DNA of 64,000 nt from Natrinema zhouii (lineage in GTDB: Archaea > Halobacteriota > Halobacteria > Halobacteriales > Natrialbaceae), in the NCBI RefSeq assembly GCF_013456555.2, contig NZ_CP059154.1:1240001-1304000 (forward strand), in the 5' to 3' direction. How positions within the stretch are numbered: the first letter of the stretch is position 1; every line of letters begins with the position of its first letter. The notes beneath the pieces are model-generated. The model had not been told where the DNA came from and ran no database searches. It saw only the letters and a program-made list of their open reading frames with translations. The translations under genes and the position numbers were made by a program. Of the stretch, positions 9,437 through 17,837 are shown in pieces.

Positions 9437-9569
9437 CTCAGTCGGTTTTGAACGGTACGTTCGACAGATACGGTACAAACGCGCGGTGAGAACAGGGACG
9501 AGCTTCGCTACCCGGAATCGAGAACTCGAGAGCGGCGACGTCGTTCGGTCGTGGATCGAACCAGAGGGG

Positions 9570-10085
9570 TTAGTCCGCACCTGCGGCCACGGGCTCCGTA
9601 CTCGCAGAACGGCTCCACCACCGGCCCTGCAGGTACGCGCCGAGGAACATTCCGGCGATCGCCCAGAGGATGGCGACGTTGCCGATACCGAGGCTGGCGT
9701 AGGCCGCCCCCGGACAGATACCCGACAGTCCCCAGCCGACACCGAAGATCCCGCCGCCGAGCAGGACGTTTCGGTCGAAGGACTTCAAGCGGCGTTCGAA
9801 CGTGTCGCCCGTAAGCGGGGCCCGGCCGAGCAGCCGCGGGGCGAGGAAGAACGTCAGGCCCGTGACCGCAGCGCCGCCGAACATCACGAACACCAGTCCG
9901 AAGTCCTCGAACTGGAGGAAGTCCAGGACGACCTCCGGACGGGCCATCTGGCTGTAGGCGAGCCCGAAACCGAAGATGAGGCCGCCGATCAGGACGAGCG
10001 GCATGAAGAGCGGATTGCAGCCGCTGCTCGCGGGTCGATCCCCTTCCCGATCCCTGTCTCGAGACGCGTGCGTTTCGCTCGCCAT
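9570..10085 (-). CDS. YeeE/YedE-type (DUF6691-like) sulfur-compound transporter half
   Basis: A 171-residue membrane protein with four to five hydrophobic segments. Recognisable motifs are LIGGLIFGFGLAYSQMARPEVVLDFL and GGGIFGVGWGLSGICPGAA, the second carrying the conserved Cys of the YeeE/YedE family, which moves thiosulfate or related sulfur compounds. In many haloarchaea two such half-proteins are encoded together; only the DUF6691-like half is present here. The start is the ATG at 10085; a TTG at 10100 is possible but less likely. A winged-helix regulator gene lies about 370 bases upstream in the opposite orientation, a pairing commonly seen for sulfur genes. Confidence 0.85.
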   Translation of the reverse strand: MASETHASRDRDREGDRPASSGCNPLFMPLVLIGGLIFGFGLAYSQMARPEVVLDFLQFEDFGLVFVMFGGAAVTGLTFFLAPRLLGRAPLTGDTFERRLKSFDRNVLLGGGIFGVGWGLSGICPGAAYASLGIGNVAILWAIAGMFLGAYLQGRWWSRSASTEPVAAGAD

Positions 10086-10116
10086 CGTTAACGATATCAA
10101 GGGCTACTTCGCGGCG

Positions 10117-10311
10117 ATGCTACTCGCGAGGAGCGTCGCAGTCGCGGCGAAAGAGGTCGGGACCGTGTACGGGATTGGTGCGCTCAACACGGTGAGTATC
10201 GTACTCATCATCGGTGCGACGGTTTTCGTCAGTGGTGCGGTCGTCCTCGCTGCCATCTGCCAGCTTCGGAGCGACAGTACCGGGACGCTGTGTCGGTTTA
10301 CGATGATGTGA
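10117..10311 (+). CDS. Possible small single-span membrane protein
   Basis: A 64-residue frame between divergently placed genes. It contains one convincing hydrophobic segment (NTVSIVLIIGATVFVSGAVV) and ends CRFTMM. No homologous family is recognised and no clear promoter or ribosome binding site precedes the ATG. It may be a chance frame. Confidence 0.3.
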   Translation: MLLARSVAVAAKEVGTVYGIGALNTVSIVLIIGATVFVSGAVVLAAICQLRSDSTGTLCRFTMM

Positions 10312-10398
10312 CTGCCGAGACTGAAATTTCTCTGCGTAACGAACCTCGGCTGAGAATCGAATACGTCGCCACTGACACCGACCGATGTCGGCGCAGGA

Positions 10399-10417
10399 TT
10401 GTGTAATCTCTACACAA
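10399..10417 (+). promoter_or_regulatory. Inverted-repeat operator before the winged-helix regulator gene
   Basis: A perfect 7-bp inverted repeat, TTGTGTA-N5-TACACAA. It ends directly before the TATA-like CTTTTAAC (about 10420-10427), which lies about 30 nt before the ATG at 10457. A repressor bound here would block the BRE/TATA region, so autoregulation by the downstream gene product is likely. A near-identical palindrome lies before the thioredoxin gene at 15329-15345. Confidence 0.65.
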
Positions 10418-10456
10418 ATCTTTTAACTGCGTGATACCTACCCGGTACTGATTCCA

Positions 10457-10858
10457 ATGCCAGATTCGATGTCTGAACAACTGCAGCAGGATATGCAGTG
10501 TGAAGGGCTCCTCGAGTGTTTCCACGGCCTCAAGCAACTCGATAAGGAGTGTTTCCGGGCGCTCGTCAACACCGAGGAACCGATGACCGTCGACGAGATC
10601 GCTGCTGCCGTCGATCGCGAACGCTCGACTGCGTACCGGTCCGTCCAGCGGCTCCTGCAAACGGGCTTCATTCAGAAGGATCAGATCAACTACGAGCAGG
10701 GCGGCTACTACCACGTCTATCATCCGACCGACCCGTCCCAGATCGCAGACGACATGCAGCGGATGTTGAACGACTGGTACGCGAAAATGGGCCAGCTCAT
10801 TCAGGAGTTCGAAACGAAATACGAGCAAGCCGAGACGACGACGCCAGTCGAAGGCTAG
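10457..10858 (+). CDS. Winged-helix transcriptional regulator with N-terminal cysteines
   Basis: A 133-residue DNA-binding protein. Residues 45-90 form a winged helix-turn-helix (TVDEIAAAVDRERSTAYRSV as the recognition part, GGYYHVYHP as the wing), and residues 95-128 form a helix suited to dimerisation. Cys15, Cys21 and Cys32 in the N-terminal segment could sense redox or persulfide, as sulfur-responsive repressors do; that role is inference. It sits beside the YeeE/YedE-type gene. Its promoter has a perfect inverted repeat immediately before the TATA box, matching one before the thioredoxin gene. The ATG at 10457 fits a nearly leaderless transcript. Confidence 0.85.
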   Translation: MPDSMSEQLQQDMQCEGLLECFHGLKQLDKECFRALVNTEEPMTVDEIAAAVDRERSTAYRSVQRLLQTGFIQKDQINYEQGGYYHVYHPTDPSQIADDMQRMLNDWYAKMGQLIQEFETKYEQAETTTPVEG

Positions 10859-11124
10859 CCTCGAACGCGACGACGTTGCTCCTGCGCAATCCGTGGGTAC
10901 GCACTCATCTCTCTTTTCCTCTCTGTTCGACAACTATCGGGAAATATTTCCACAACCTAGATTTTTGTATTTCGGATAAGCGGTACGTAACTGCTACCGG
11001 CCGACCTCGATGGAATGGACCAGCGAACGACACCACTATCGAACCGAGAGTGTTCTGGATTCGTGGGGTATCGGTTACTCTCATTACTGGTGACGGATTT
11101 GGTATCGGCCAGGGACGACACATC

Positions 11125-12342
11125 ATGGACGAAACTCAGTCGACAGCCGCGGTACTCGGTGGCTCCGTCTCCGGGCTCGCGGCAGCAACTGGACTGACTC
11201 GAAGAGCGAATTTTTCTCGAGTGACCGTTTACGAACGACAGGAGTACGACGAGAAGCGAGTCGACTGCGGCGAGGCGATAAACGACACGACGCTGATCCC
11301 GCTCGCAAAGACGCCCGAAAACGGGTTCGTCAACGACGTCGACGGGTTTCAGCTCCGCGTGTACGACGGTACCGACCGACCACTCGATGCACGACCGTTG
11401 GCGACGTCGAACGTGAACTGCGAACCGGGATACATCTGCGAGCGAGACGTCATCGAGCGACGGTGGGCGGCAGCCCTCGAAGCCAGGGACGTCGACTTTC
11501 GGACCGGCCGATCCGTCTCACCCGACGAGTACGCGGAGATCGTGGAGTCGTACGATTACGTCGTCGACGCGTCGGGGCAGCCCTCCCTGACGCTCAAAGC
11601 GATGGGAAACACGCGAGCCTACACGGGCGATATGGTCGCACTCAACGCGACCGTCGAGGGCGACTTTTCGGCGTACAGGAACCGGCCGCGTCTCTTCTTC
11701 GAGGGATACGTCGGCTACGCCTGGGCGTTCCCGAAGTCCGACGGCCACGCGAACGTCGGCATCGGTTGGGCGGGCGACCGGCGACCGGACGACTACTTCG
11801 GCGCACTCGAGGCCGCCGCCGAGCGGAATTCGTTTCCGGTCCCGGACCGAGCGGACGTGAACATCGCCACCATTCCGAGAGGCCCGAGTCTCGATCCAGT
11901 CGAGACGTACTATCCCGAGCAGAACGTGTTTCTCGTCGGTGACGCGGCCGGAATCGCCAATCGGTACCAGGGAGAGGGAATCTGCCAGGGGATCAGATCG
12001 GCGTACCTCCTCGCGGACCTGATCGCGGACGGGAACGAGTCCACGTATCCGCGGAAACTGTCCGCGCTGATGCGCTCAGAGTATCGACTCGCGCAGCTGA
12101 TGCGCGGCGCGTGGGTCGAACACGAAGACCCCAAACTGCTGGCGTCCGTCGCGGAAGCGCTCGACGGGCTGACGATCGACGACATCACGCGGCGACCCGC
12201 GGCCGTGGCGCGACGGGTCGCGAGTCGGCCGAGGACCGCGATCGACCTGATCGCCGACGCTGGAATGATTCGGCGTCTCTACGGAGTTGCCACCGACTCG
12301 TGGGAGTACACCGCCGAGCGCGACGCTCGCTACAACCGGTGA
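11125..12342 (+). CDS. Geranylgeranyl reductase-like FAD-dependent oxidoreductase
   Basis: A 405-residue flavoprotein. The N-terminus has the dinucleotide-binding motif AVLGGSVSGLAAATGL, followed by the ligand region DCGEAI and, near residue 270, FLVGDAAGIANRYQGEGICQ, the second FAD-contacting motif (GD) of the geranylgeranyl reductase/halogenase group. Family members reduce isoprenoid chains or hydroxylate small molecules; the substrate here cannot be told. The ATG at 11125 was chosen because the GxGxxG-like motif begins about ten residues after it; the open frame extends much further upstream but reads as Arg-rich shadow. It is a single gene with 266 nt of upstream sequence. Confidence 0.85.
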   Translation: MDETQSTAAVLGGSVSGLAAATGLTRRANFSRVTVYERQEYDEKRVDCGEAINDTTLIPLAKTPENGFVNDVDGFQLRVYDGTDRPLDARPLATSNVNCEPGYICERDVIERRWAAALEARDVDFRTGRSVSPDEYAEIVESYDYVVDASGQPSLTLKAMGNTRAYTGDMVALNATVEGDFSAYRNRPRLFFEGYVGYAWAFPKSDGHANVGIGWAGDRRPDDYFGALEAAAERNSFPVPDRADVNIATIPRGPSLDPVETYYPEQNVFLVGDAAGIANRYQGEGICQGIRSAYLLADLIADGNESTYPRKLSALMRSEYRLAQLMRGAWVEHEDPKLLASVAEALDGLTIDDITRRPAAVARRVASRPRTAIDLIADAGMIRRLYGVATDSWEYTAERDARYNR

Positions 12343-12489
12343 CATAGATTACAGAAACCGAGCGGGAATGGCTTATCCGAGGAGATCGATGGCGAGGCAG
12401 GTCACCCCGCGTTGCTCGAGCCCGAACGATTCGAGACACTCAGCCTGCCTCGCCTGTCGACGGTCGAAACGTGATCGATAGCACGTGGA

Positions 12490-12506
12490 CTTATAAGCCT
12501 TAAATA
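12490..12506 (+). promoter_or_regulatory. TATA box region of the tbp gene
   Basis: Two overlapping TATA-like elements, CTTATAAG (12490-12497) and CTTAAATA (12499-12506), precede the ATG at 12525. From the second, initiation would fall at or just before the start codon, giving a leaderless transcript. Confidence 0.5.
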
Positions 12507-12524
12507 CCTCTTTTTGAATGACTT

Positions 12525-13085
12525 ATGGCTGACCCGAAGGAATCCATCAACATCGAAAACGTGGTGGCATCGACTGGTATCGGACAGGAACTCGACCTGC
12601 AGAGCGTCGCAATGGATCTCGAGGGGGCCGACTACGACCCCGAACAGTTCCCCGGTCTCGTCTACCGAACCCAGAACCCCAAATCCGCCGCCCTGATCTT
12701 CCGCTCGGGCAAGATCGTCTGTACCGGCGCGAAAAGCACCGCCGCCGTCCACGAGAGTCTCGAGATCGTCTTCGATGAACTTCGTGACCTCCAGATTCAG
12801 GTGGAAGAAGATCCCGAGATCATCGTCCAGAACATCGTCAGCAGCGCTGATCTCGGCCGGAACCTCAATCTGAACGCGATCGCGATCGGGCTGGGCCTCG
12901 AGAATATCGAGTACGAACCCGAGCAGTTCCCCGGCCTCGTCTACCGACTCGACGAGCCCGAGGTCGTCGCTCTGCTCTTTGGCTCCGGGAAGCTCGTCAT
13001 CACTGGCGGGAAGAAAGTAGAAGACGCCAGTCAGGCCGTGGACGTGATCGTCACCCGTCTGGAGGAGCTCGGCCTGCTCGAGTAA
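12525..13085 (+). CDS. tbp: TATA-box-binding protein
   Basis: A 186-residue protein made of two direct repeats of about 90 residues. The first runs from INIENVVAST to GKIVCTGAKS and the second from IIVQNIVSSA to GKLVITGGKK. Both contain the signature EQFPGLVYR. This is the archaeal general transcription factor that bends promoter DNA and recruits TFB and RNA polymerase. Length is standard. Haloarchaea usually hold several tbp paralogs, so this may be one of a set. The C-terminus is not strongly acidic. Confidence 0.97.
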   Translation: MADPKESINIENVVASTGIGQELDLQSVAMDLEGADYDPEQFPGLVYRTQNPKSAALIFRSGKIVCTGAKSTAAVHESLEIVFDELRDLQIQVEEDPEIIVQNIVSSADLGRNLNLNAIAIGLGLENIEYEPEQFPGLVYRLDEPEVVALLFGSGKLVITGGKKVEDASQAVDVIVTRLEELGLLE

Positions 13086-13349
13086 CTCTTCCGTCCGCGT
13101 CGACCCTCGAATTCGGTAACCGTTAGAGAGACTGCGCCCGAGACAGTATCAGTAGTCGGTTCCAGTTCGGAGACCCTGAACTCACCGAACCGACCGATAG
13201 TAGCCACTGAAACGAGACCACGTTACTGGCTACTGGTACCGCTGACCTCGAGCTCCTCCCCGTGGAGAATGGCGAATATGTTCGTTCGGATTCCCACCCA
13301 GTAGGAACGAGTCTACTCCCTATCCAAGGGGAGCTCAGAGACACATGTA

Positions 13350-15164
13350 ATGAGAGAGCAGCGTAGGACGCCTGGAACCGGTATATCTCGCCGGAAGTAT
13401 CTCTTGGCAACTGGAGGCACGGGTATCGCAGCGTTCGCGGGCTGTTCAGCACCAACAACTGGGTGGGAACCAGCGACGACCATCGCGGAGCATTCATCGC
13501 CCGAGCTGGAGAAGTGGGTCGATGAAGTCCCTCGCCCGGGAGTCATTGAACCGGCTGGAACGAAGAACGGACAGCCCCGGTACGAGGTAACAATGGCTGA
13601 GATCGAGCAGAAGATACACCGCGACCTTCCGCCGACGACCGTCTGGGGGTACGACGGCCAGTTCCCCGGTCCGACGATCGAAGCCCAGCAAGGCGAGCCG
13701 ATCTACGTGCGGTGGGAGAACGAGTTGCCGGACAGCCACCTCTTACCCGTTGACACGACGATTCACAGCGAGACAATTCCGTACGATACGCCTGGCATCC
13801 GGGCCGTGCCGCACCTTCACGGAGGTAACATCGAAGCTGCGAGCGATGGCAAAGCGCAGGCGTGGTTCACCTCGGACTTTCAGGAGACGGGACCCGAGTT
13901 CGAGAAAAAAGACTACTACTACGTGAACGACCAGCCGCCAACGACCCTGTGGTACCACGATCACGCGCTCGGAATCACGCGGTTAAACGTGTATGCCGGT
14001 CTCGCGGGTTTCTATCACCTCCGGAACGAACACGAACGGAATCTCGACCTCCCAAAAGACGAATACGAGATTTCACTCGCGCTTCAGGATCGCAGCTTCA
14101 ACGAGAACGGGTCGTTGTTCTATCCGACGGCCGTCTCGGGCGAGCAGGGAGACGGAGACGACTCATCCCCAGACCCGAGCATCGTTCCGCAGTTCTACGG
14201 AGACACGTCGGTCGTCAACGGGAAGGCCTGGCCTCGGCTGTCCGTCGAACCCAGAGCGTATCGGCTCCGACTCCTTAACGGAGCCAACAGTCGATATTAC
14301 AACCTCAAACTGCTCGAGTACGATGCGGCCTCCGGAGAGACCGGTGACGAGGGGCCATCGTTCGTCCAGATCGGAAACGACGGTGGTCTCCTCTCGGAAC
14401 CGGTCGAAATCGCCGACCGTCTCGAGCTCGGCTCGGGCCAGCGTGCGGACGTCGTCGTCGACTTCGCCGATTACGCCGGGCAGACGCTACTCCTCCACAA
14501 CGACGCACCGTCACTGTACCGTGGCACGCTGGAGAAGAGCGAGGAGACGCAGCCGCTTCCGGAAATCATGCTCGTCGACGTAGACGACACGGGAAGCGGA
14601 CGGGACACCAATCAGGTTCCGGACAAGCTGACAACGGTTCCTGAGATTCCGGTCGATTCGGTGGACCGAAACAGACATCTCACGCTCACTACGCAAACCG
14701 ACGAGTACGGACGGCTGTTACAACTCCTCGGGACGCAGGACAACGCGTACAAAGTGACTGATCCTGTTACCGAGGATCCCACGCTCGGTGACACTGAGAT
14801 CTGGAGTCTCGCTAACTACACCGGGATGTCCCACCCGATGCACATTCACCTCGTGCACTTTCAGGTGTTGGGGCGGCAGTCACTGGCCGACTACGATCCG
14901 GATGCGAACACCGTTGAACTGGACTCGGTTGAGTCTCCCGAGCCCTACGAGCTGGGCTGGAACGACGTGGTTAACGTCAATCCCGCTGAGGTGGTCCACG
15001 TGATTGTACACTTCGGGGAGCACGAAGGGTTGTTCAACGACCAGACGGGCGAGTATATGTGGCACTGTCACATGATCGAGCACGAGGATCACGATATGAT
15101 GCGTCCTTTCAGAGTACTGCCCGATTCTGACGACGAGAGCGGTGCTGACGACGAGAGCGCCTAA
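13350..15164 (+). CDS. Tat-exported multicopper oxidase (CotA/laccase type)
   Basis: A 604-residue periplasm-side copper oxidase. The N-terminus has a twin-arginine signal (SRRKYLLATGG) and a lipobox-like AFAGC at residues 28-32, so it is probably a lipid-anchored exported protein. Copper ligand motifs are complete: HLHGG and WYHDH in the N-terminal half, HPMHIHLVHF and WHCHMIEHED near the C-terminus. The last includes the type 1 copper Cys and His, with Met following in HDMM. Such enzymes oxidise phenolics, metals or bilirubin with reduction of oxygen to water. It is a single gene. The acidic tail (DDESGADDESA) is a halophile feature. Confidence 0.93.
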   Translation: MREQRRTPGTGISRRKYLLATGGTGIAAFAGCSAPTTGWEPATTIAEHSSPELEKWVDEVPRPGVIEPAGTKNGQPRYEVTMAEIEQKIHRDLPPTTVWGYDGQFPGPTIEAQQGEPIYVRWENELPDSHLLPVDTTIHSETIPYDTPGIRAVPHLHGGNIEAASDGKAQAWFTSDFQETGPEFEKKDYYYVNDQPPTTLWYHDHALGITRLNVYAGLAGFYHLRNEHERNLDLPKDEYEISLALQDRSFNENGSLFYPTAVSGEQGDGDDSSPDPSIVPQFYGDTSVVNGKAWPRLSVEPRAYRLRLLNGANSRYYNLKLLEYDAASGETGDEGPSFVQIGNDGGLLSEPVEIADRLELGSGQRADVVVDFADYAGQTLLLHNDAPSLYRGTLEKSEETQPLPEIMLVDVDDTGSGRDTNQVPDKLTTVPEIPVDSVDRNRHLTLTTQTDEYGRLLQLLGTQDNAYKVTDPVTEDPTLGDTEIWSLANYTGMSHPMHIHLVHFQVLGRQSLADYDPDANTVELDSVESPEPYELGWNDVVNVNPAEVVHVIVHFGEHEGLFNDQTGEYMWHCHMIEHEDHDMMRPFRVLPDSDDESGADDESA

Positions 15165-15328
15165 GAGACCGGCATCGGAACACGAGTCGGCTATTTTGCG
15201 CGGTTTTCCGTCCCTCGCTCGAGACCGTCGTCCTGACCGAGTACTCAACTATACTCGTCGAGACGCCGATCGATATCTGTCCGATCTCGTCGATCCGAGT
15301 GACTTCCACCTCCCTTGTCGTTTAAGTA

Positions 15329-15345
15329 TTGTGCAATATGCACAA
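15329..15345 (+). promoter_or_regulatory. Inverted-repeat operator before the thioredoxin gene
   Basis: A perfect 7-bp inverted repeat, TTGTGCA-ATA-TGCACAA, directly before the TATA-like CCTTAAAC (about 15349-15356), about 30 nt before the ATG at 15381. Half-sites and geometry match the palindrome at 10399-10417 before the winged-helix regulator, with a spacer of 3 instead of 5. Confidence 0.65.
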
Positions 15346-15380
15346 AACCCTTAAACGCTGTCGTCCCTTATAGAGACGTG

Positions 15381-15743
15381 ATGACAACTGATGCACACAG
15401 CGGATCTGCCGAAGCATCGATCGACGAACCGCTCTTTATCGAGAGCGAGGGACACCTCGACGACGTCGTTGCCGAGCACGAGGTCGTACTCGTCGACTTC
15501 TACGCCGACTGGTGTGGCCCCTGCCAGATGCTCGAGCCCGTCCTCGAGGAACTGGCTGATGAGACCGCGGCCGTGATCGCGAAGATCGACGTCGACGAAC
15601 ACCAGCAACTCGCGGAAGCCTACGGCGTCCGAGGCGTGCCGACGCTCGCGCTCTTCGCGGACGGCGACCAGGTCGAACAGTACACCGGCGCGCTGCCGGC
15701 GGACCGGCTCCGTGATCTGCTCGAGGGATACACGAACGAATGA
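15381..15743 (+). CDS. trxA: Thioredoxin
   Basis: A 120-residue thioredoxin with the active site DWCGPCQ and the cis-Pro loop in VRGVPTLALF. It reduces protein disulfides in the cytoplasm. I chose the ATG at 15381 because a TATA-like element and an operator lie about 30 nt before it; an in-frame ATG at 15315 would put these elements inside the coding region. The stop overlaps the ATG of a thioredoxin reductase remnant, showing that the pair was once an operon. Regulation through the inverted repeat at 15329 is likely. Confidence 0.95.
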   Translation: MTTDAHSGSAEASIDEPLFIESEGHLDDVVAEHEVVLVDFYADWCGPCQMLEPVLEELADETAAVIAKIDVDEHQQLAEAYGVRGVPTLALFADGDQVEQYTGALPADRLRDLLEGYTNE

Positions 15744-15892
15744 ACGAGGACGGCACTGACTCCGCCCCCGTCCGCGACGTGATCATCGTCGGTACCGGCG
15801 TCGCTGGCCTCTCGGCGGCGGTTTACACCGCGCGAGCCGACCTCGAGACGCTCGAGCACACGGTTGAGGAGGCGCTCGAGGTCTCGCCGTAA
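15740..15892 (+). pseudogene. trxB: Truncated thioredoxin reductase remnant
   Basis: A 50-residue frame overlapping the thioredoxin stop by ATGA. It has the start of a TrxB-type flavoprotein: VRDVIIVGTGVAGLSAAVY contains the FAD-binding GxGxxG and is followed by TARADLETL. It then runs into EHTVEEALEVSP and stops. The rest of the FAD domain, the NADPH domain and the CxxC redox centre are absent. The loss lies about 400 bases from the tRNA-derived repeats at the edge of the integrated element, so an old recombination event may have removed it. Confidence 0.75.
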
Positions 15893-16287
15893 TCGGCTAC
15901 TCGCAATCTACTCGCCCTCCGCGTGGCCCCGCGACATTTGATTTGGTATCGCAGTATGCGATTTATTACGGTCGCTGATCGGCGATTATGCGCCGCTGTG
16001 TCGGTCGAACCGCAGTAGTAGCATCGATGTTCGAGTTACCCATAGGCGTCTCTCCCTTTGATCACCGAGACCACTGTGCTGCCGTCATAACGACGATCTC
16101 AACGGAATTCGGACCTATGGTCAGTAACGTGGAGGAAATCGACTACTTGAGGATAACTGAACGACGGTCGTAGCGAAACAGCTCCGATACAACCACCCTC
16201 AAGCGCGTCGCTCTTCAATATTGTTTACTGAAGCGGTAAGCCGATTCGAACCGTCACTCACTCCGCTTGTGACGATGCCGCAAAAAG
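15893..16287. other. Intergenic region left of the integrated element
   Basis: About 395 bases with no gene I can support; the one short frame (15988-16173) has no family resemblance or promoter. The base composition is less GC-rich than the chromosome. The region may be remnant DNA from an earlier insertion. Confidence 0.4.
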
Positions 16288-16310
16288 AGCCGGTGAAGGG
16301 ATTGTGAACC
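16288..16310 (+). repeat. Diverged copy of the tRNA-Thr 3' end (older att site)
   Basis: AGCCGGTGAAGGGATT followed by an extra G and TGAACC matches the tRNA-Thr 3' end at 31989 with one inserted base. The preceding sequence (CCGCAAAAAG) resembles that before the second copy at 16391 (TCGCAAAAGC), so the two are tandem diverged units about 103 bases apart. Confidence 0.65.
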
Positions 16311-16390
16311 ACGGTCGCAGCAAAGCTGCTCCCTGATTCAAATCCTCTACGGCTTGCTTCGCACTTCACGTACTGTTCGTCGCAAAAGCA

Positions 16391-16413
16391 AGCCGGTGAA
16401 GGGCTGTGAACCC
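16391..16413 (+). repeat. Left attachment site of the integrated element
   Basis: AGCCGGTGAAGGGCTGTGAACCC matches 21 of 23 bases of the tRNA-Thr 3' end at 31989-32011 in direct orientation. The integrase gene begins about 50 bases inside this copy, the usual arrangement for tRNA-targeted archaeal elements. Confidence 0.75.
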
Positions 16414-16461
16414 GAGGTTCGAAGCCGAGGTTTTATGCATTCGCGACCCGGTTGGTAATGC

Positions 16462-17673
16462 ATGGGGAAAACGCCTCGAGACCGAATCGAGACACTCCGA
16501 GAGCGAATCAAGGAGAACGACGACATCACCGTCGCTGATCAGCTTTTGCTGAAGTTCAGCGACCGTCTCGATCTGCACGCCCAGACCTACAGCGACCACC
16601 GGCACGAGAAGTTGCTTCGTCATTGCACGATCATCGCCGAAGAAATCGACGACAGGTTGCTTCGGAACGCGCTTGAGGAACGAAAAGCCACCGAGTCGAT
16701 CGTCGCATGGATCAACCGAACCTACGACAACGAGGAAACGAACCGGGACTACCGGGTAGCACTTCGCGTCTTTGCGAAGCGAGTCACCGATGGGGACGAA
16801 TGTCCATCGGCGGTGGACTGGGTTCCCACTGATACGTCCTCGGACTATGATCCGACACCGGACCCTCGCGAGATGCTTCGATGGAAGGAGCACGTCGAGC
16901 CGATGATCGAGTCGGCCTTCAACGCTCGTGATGCGGCTATGATCGCTCTGCAGTTCGATGCCGGACTTCGGGGCGGCGAGTTCAAGCAACTCACCATCGG
17001 CGACATTCAAGACCATGAAAACGGCCTTCAGATCACCGTCGAAGGGAAGCAGGGACGGCGAACGATCCTGTTGATCCCTGCAGTCCCACACGTCAATCGA
17101 TGGCTCGATGCCCATCCTAATCGTGAGGACCCAGATGCACCACTCTGGTCGAAACTCCACGAACCGAAGCCGATCTCCGACCGCATGGTAAGTAAGATCT
17201 TCGACGAGGTAGCTGACCGTGCAGGTGTTTCGAAGCCGGTCACGCTGACGAACTTCCGGAAGTCGAGTGCGGCGTTCCTCGCCTCTCGAAACCTCAATCA
17301 GGCTCATATCGAGAAACACCACGGCTGGGTTCGTGGCAGTAAGGCCGCAGCTCGGTACATCTCGGTATTCAGCGAGGATTGCGATCGCGAACTTGCTCGG
17401 CTTCATGGGGTCGATGTCTCGAACGAGGAACCGGACTCGATCGCTCCGCTCGAGTGTCCCCGATGCAGTCGAGAGACGCCACGGAAGGAACCGTTGTGTG
17501 TGTGGTGTGGTCAAGCGTTGGATCCGCAAGCTGCAACCGAGGTCGACGAAATCGACGGAGAGGTCAGCGAGAGCCTCGCCTCGCTTTCGCCTGAAAAGGC
17601 CGAAAGACTCCTCGAACTCGCTGATGCCCTCGACGATCCCGAGATCAAAGGAGCGCTGCTCGAGTCGGACTGA
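16462..17673 (+). CDS. Tyrosine recombinase / integrase
   Basis: A 403-residue XerC/D-type integrase. The N-terminal half is a helical core-binding domain. Catalytic residues are visible: Arg170 in AGLRGGE, Arg266 in NFRKSSA (the usual His two residues before is Asn264), His287 or Trp289 in HHGW, and the nucleophile Tyr299 in AARYISVF. After it comes a Cys4 zinc ribbon (CPRC and CVWC, residues 332-349) and a helical tail. It should catalyse insertion into the tRNA-Thr 3' end; its gene starts about 50 bases from that att copy. A TATA-like GTTTTATGC lies at 16430-16438. Confidence 0.93.
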   Translation: MGKTPRDRIETLRERIKENDDITVADQLLLKFSDRLDLHAQTYSDHRHEKLLRHCTIIAEEIDDRLLRNALEERKATESIVAWINRTYDNEETNRDYRVALRVFAKRVTDGDECPSAVDWVPTDTSSDYDPTPDPREMLRWKEHVEPMIESAFNARDAAMIALQFDAGLRGGEFKQLTIGDIQDHENGLQITVEGKQGRRTILLIPAVPHVNRWLDAHPNREDPDAPLWSKLHEPKPISDRMVSKIFDEVADRAGVSKPVTLTNFRKSSAAFLASRNLNQAHIEKHHGWVRGSKAAARYISVFSEDCDRELARLHGVDVSNEEPDSIAPLECPRCSRETPRKEPLCVWCGQALDPQAATEVDEIDGEVSESLASLSPEKAERLLELADALDDPEIKGALLESD

Positions 17674-17687
17674 GCCGATCGGATCGC

Positions 17688-17837
17688 TCATTCGTACCCC
17701 TCCTCCTCGAGACGGTCAAGGAGTTTACGAGCGCGATCAGCAAACGGGACATCCTCCTCGATACACATCTCGAGGACATCGCGATACTCGGCAAGTTTTT
17801 CCCACGGATCCGAGGAATCGTCGGCTGATACCGTCAT
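17688..17837 (-). CDS. Small 49-residue acidic protein of the integrated element
   Basis: A short acidic protein starting MTVSADDSSDPWEKLAEYRD and ending RLEEEGYE. It is entirely helical in character and has one Cys. Its ATG overlaps the stop of the upstream regulator gene by ATGA, so the two are translationally coupled. No family is recognised; a partner or modulator of the upstream DNA-binding protein is inference from the overlap. Confidence 0.6.
   Translation of the reverse strand: MTVSADDSSDPWEKLAEYRDVLEMCIEEDVPFADRARKLLDRLEEEGYE

Noticed and set aside
15988..16173. 61-codon frame left of the integrated element
   Set aside because: No promoter, no family resemblance and no coupling to another gene.
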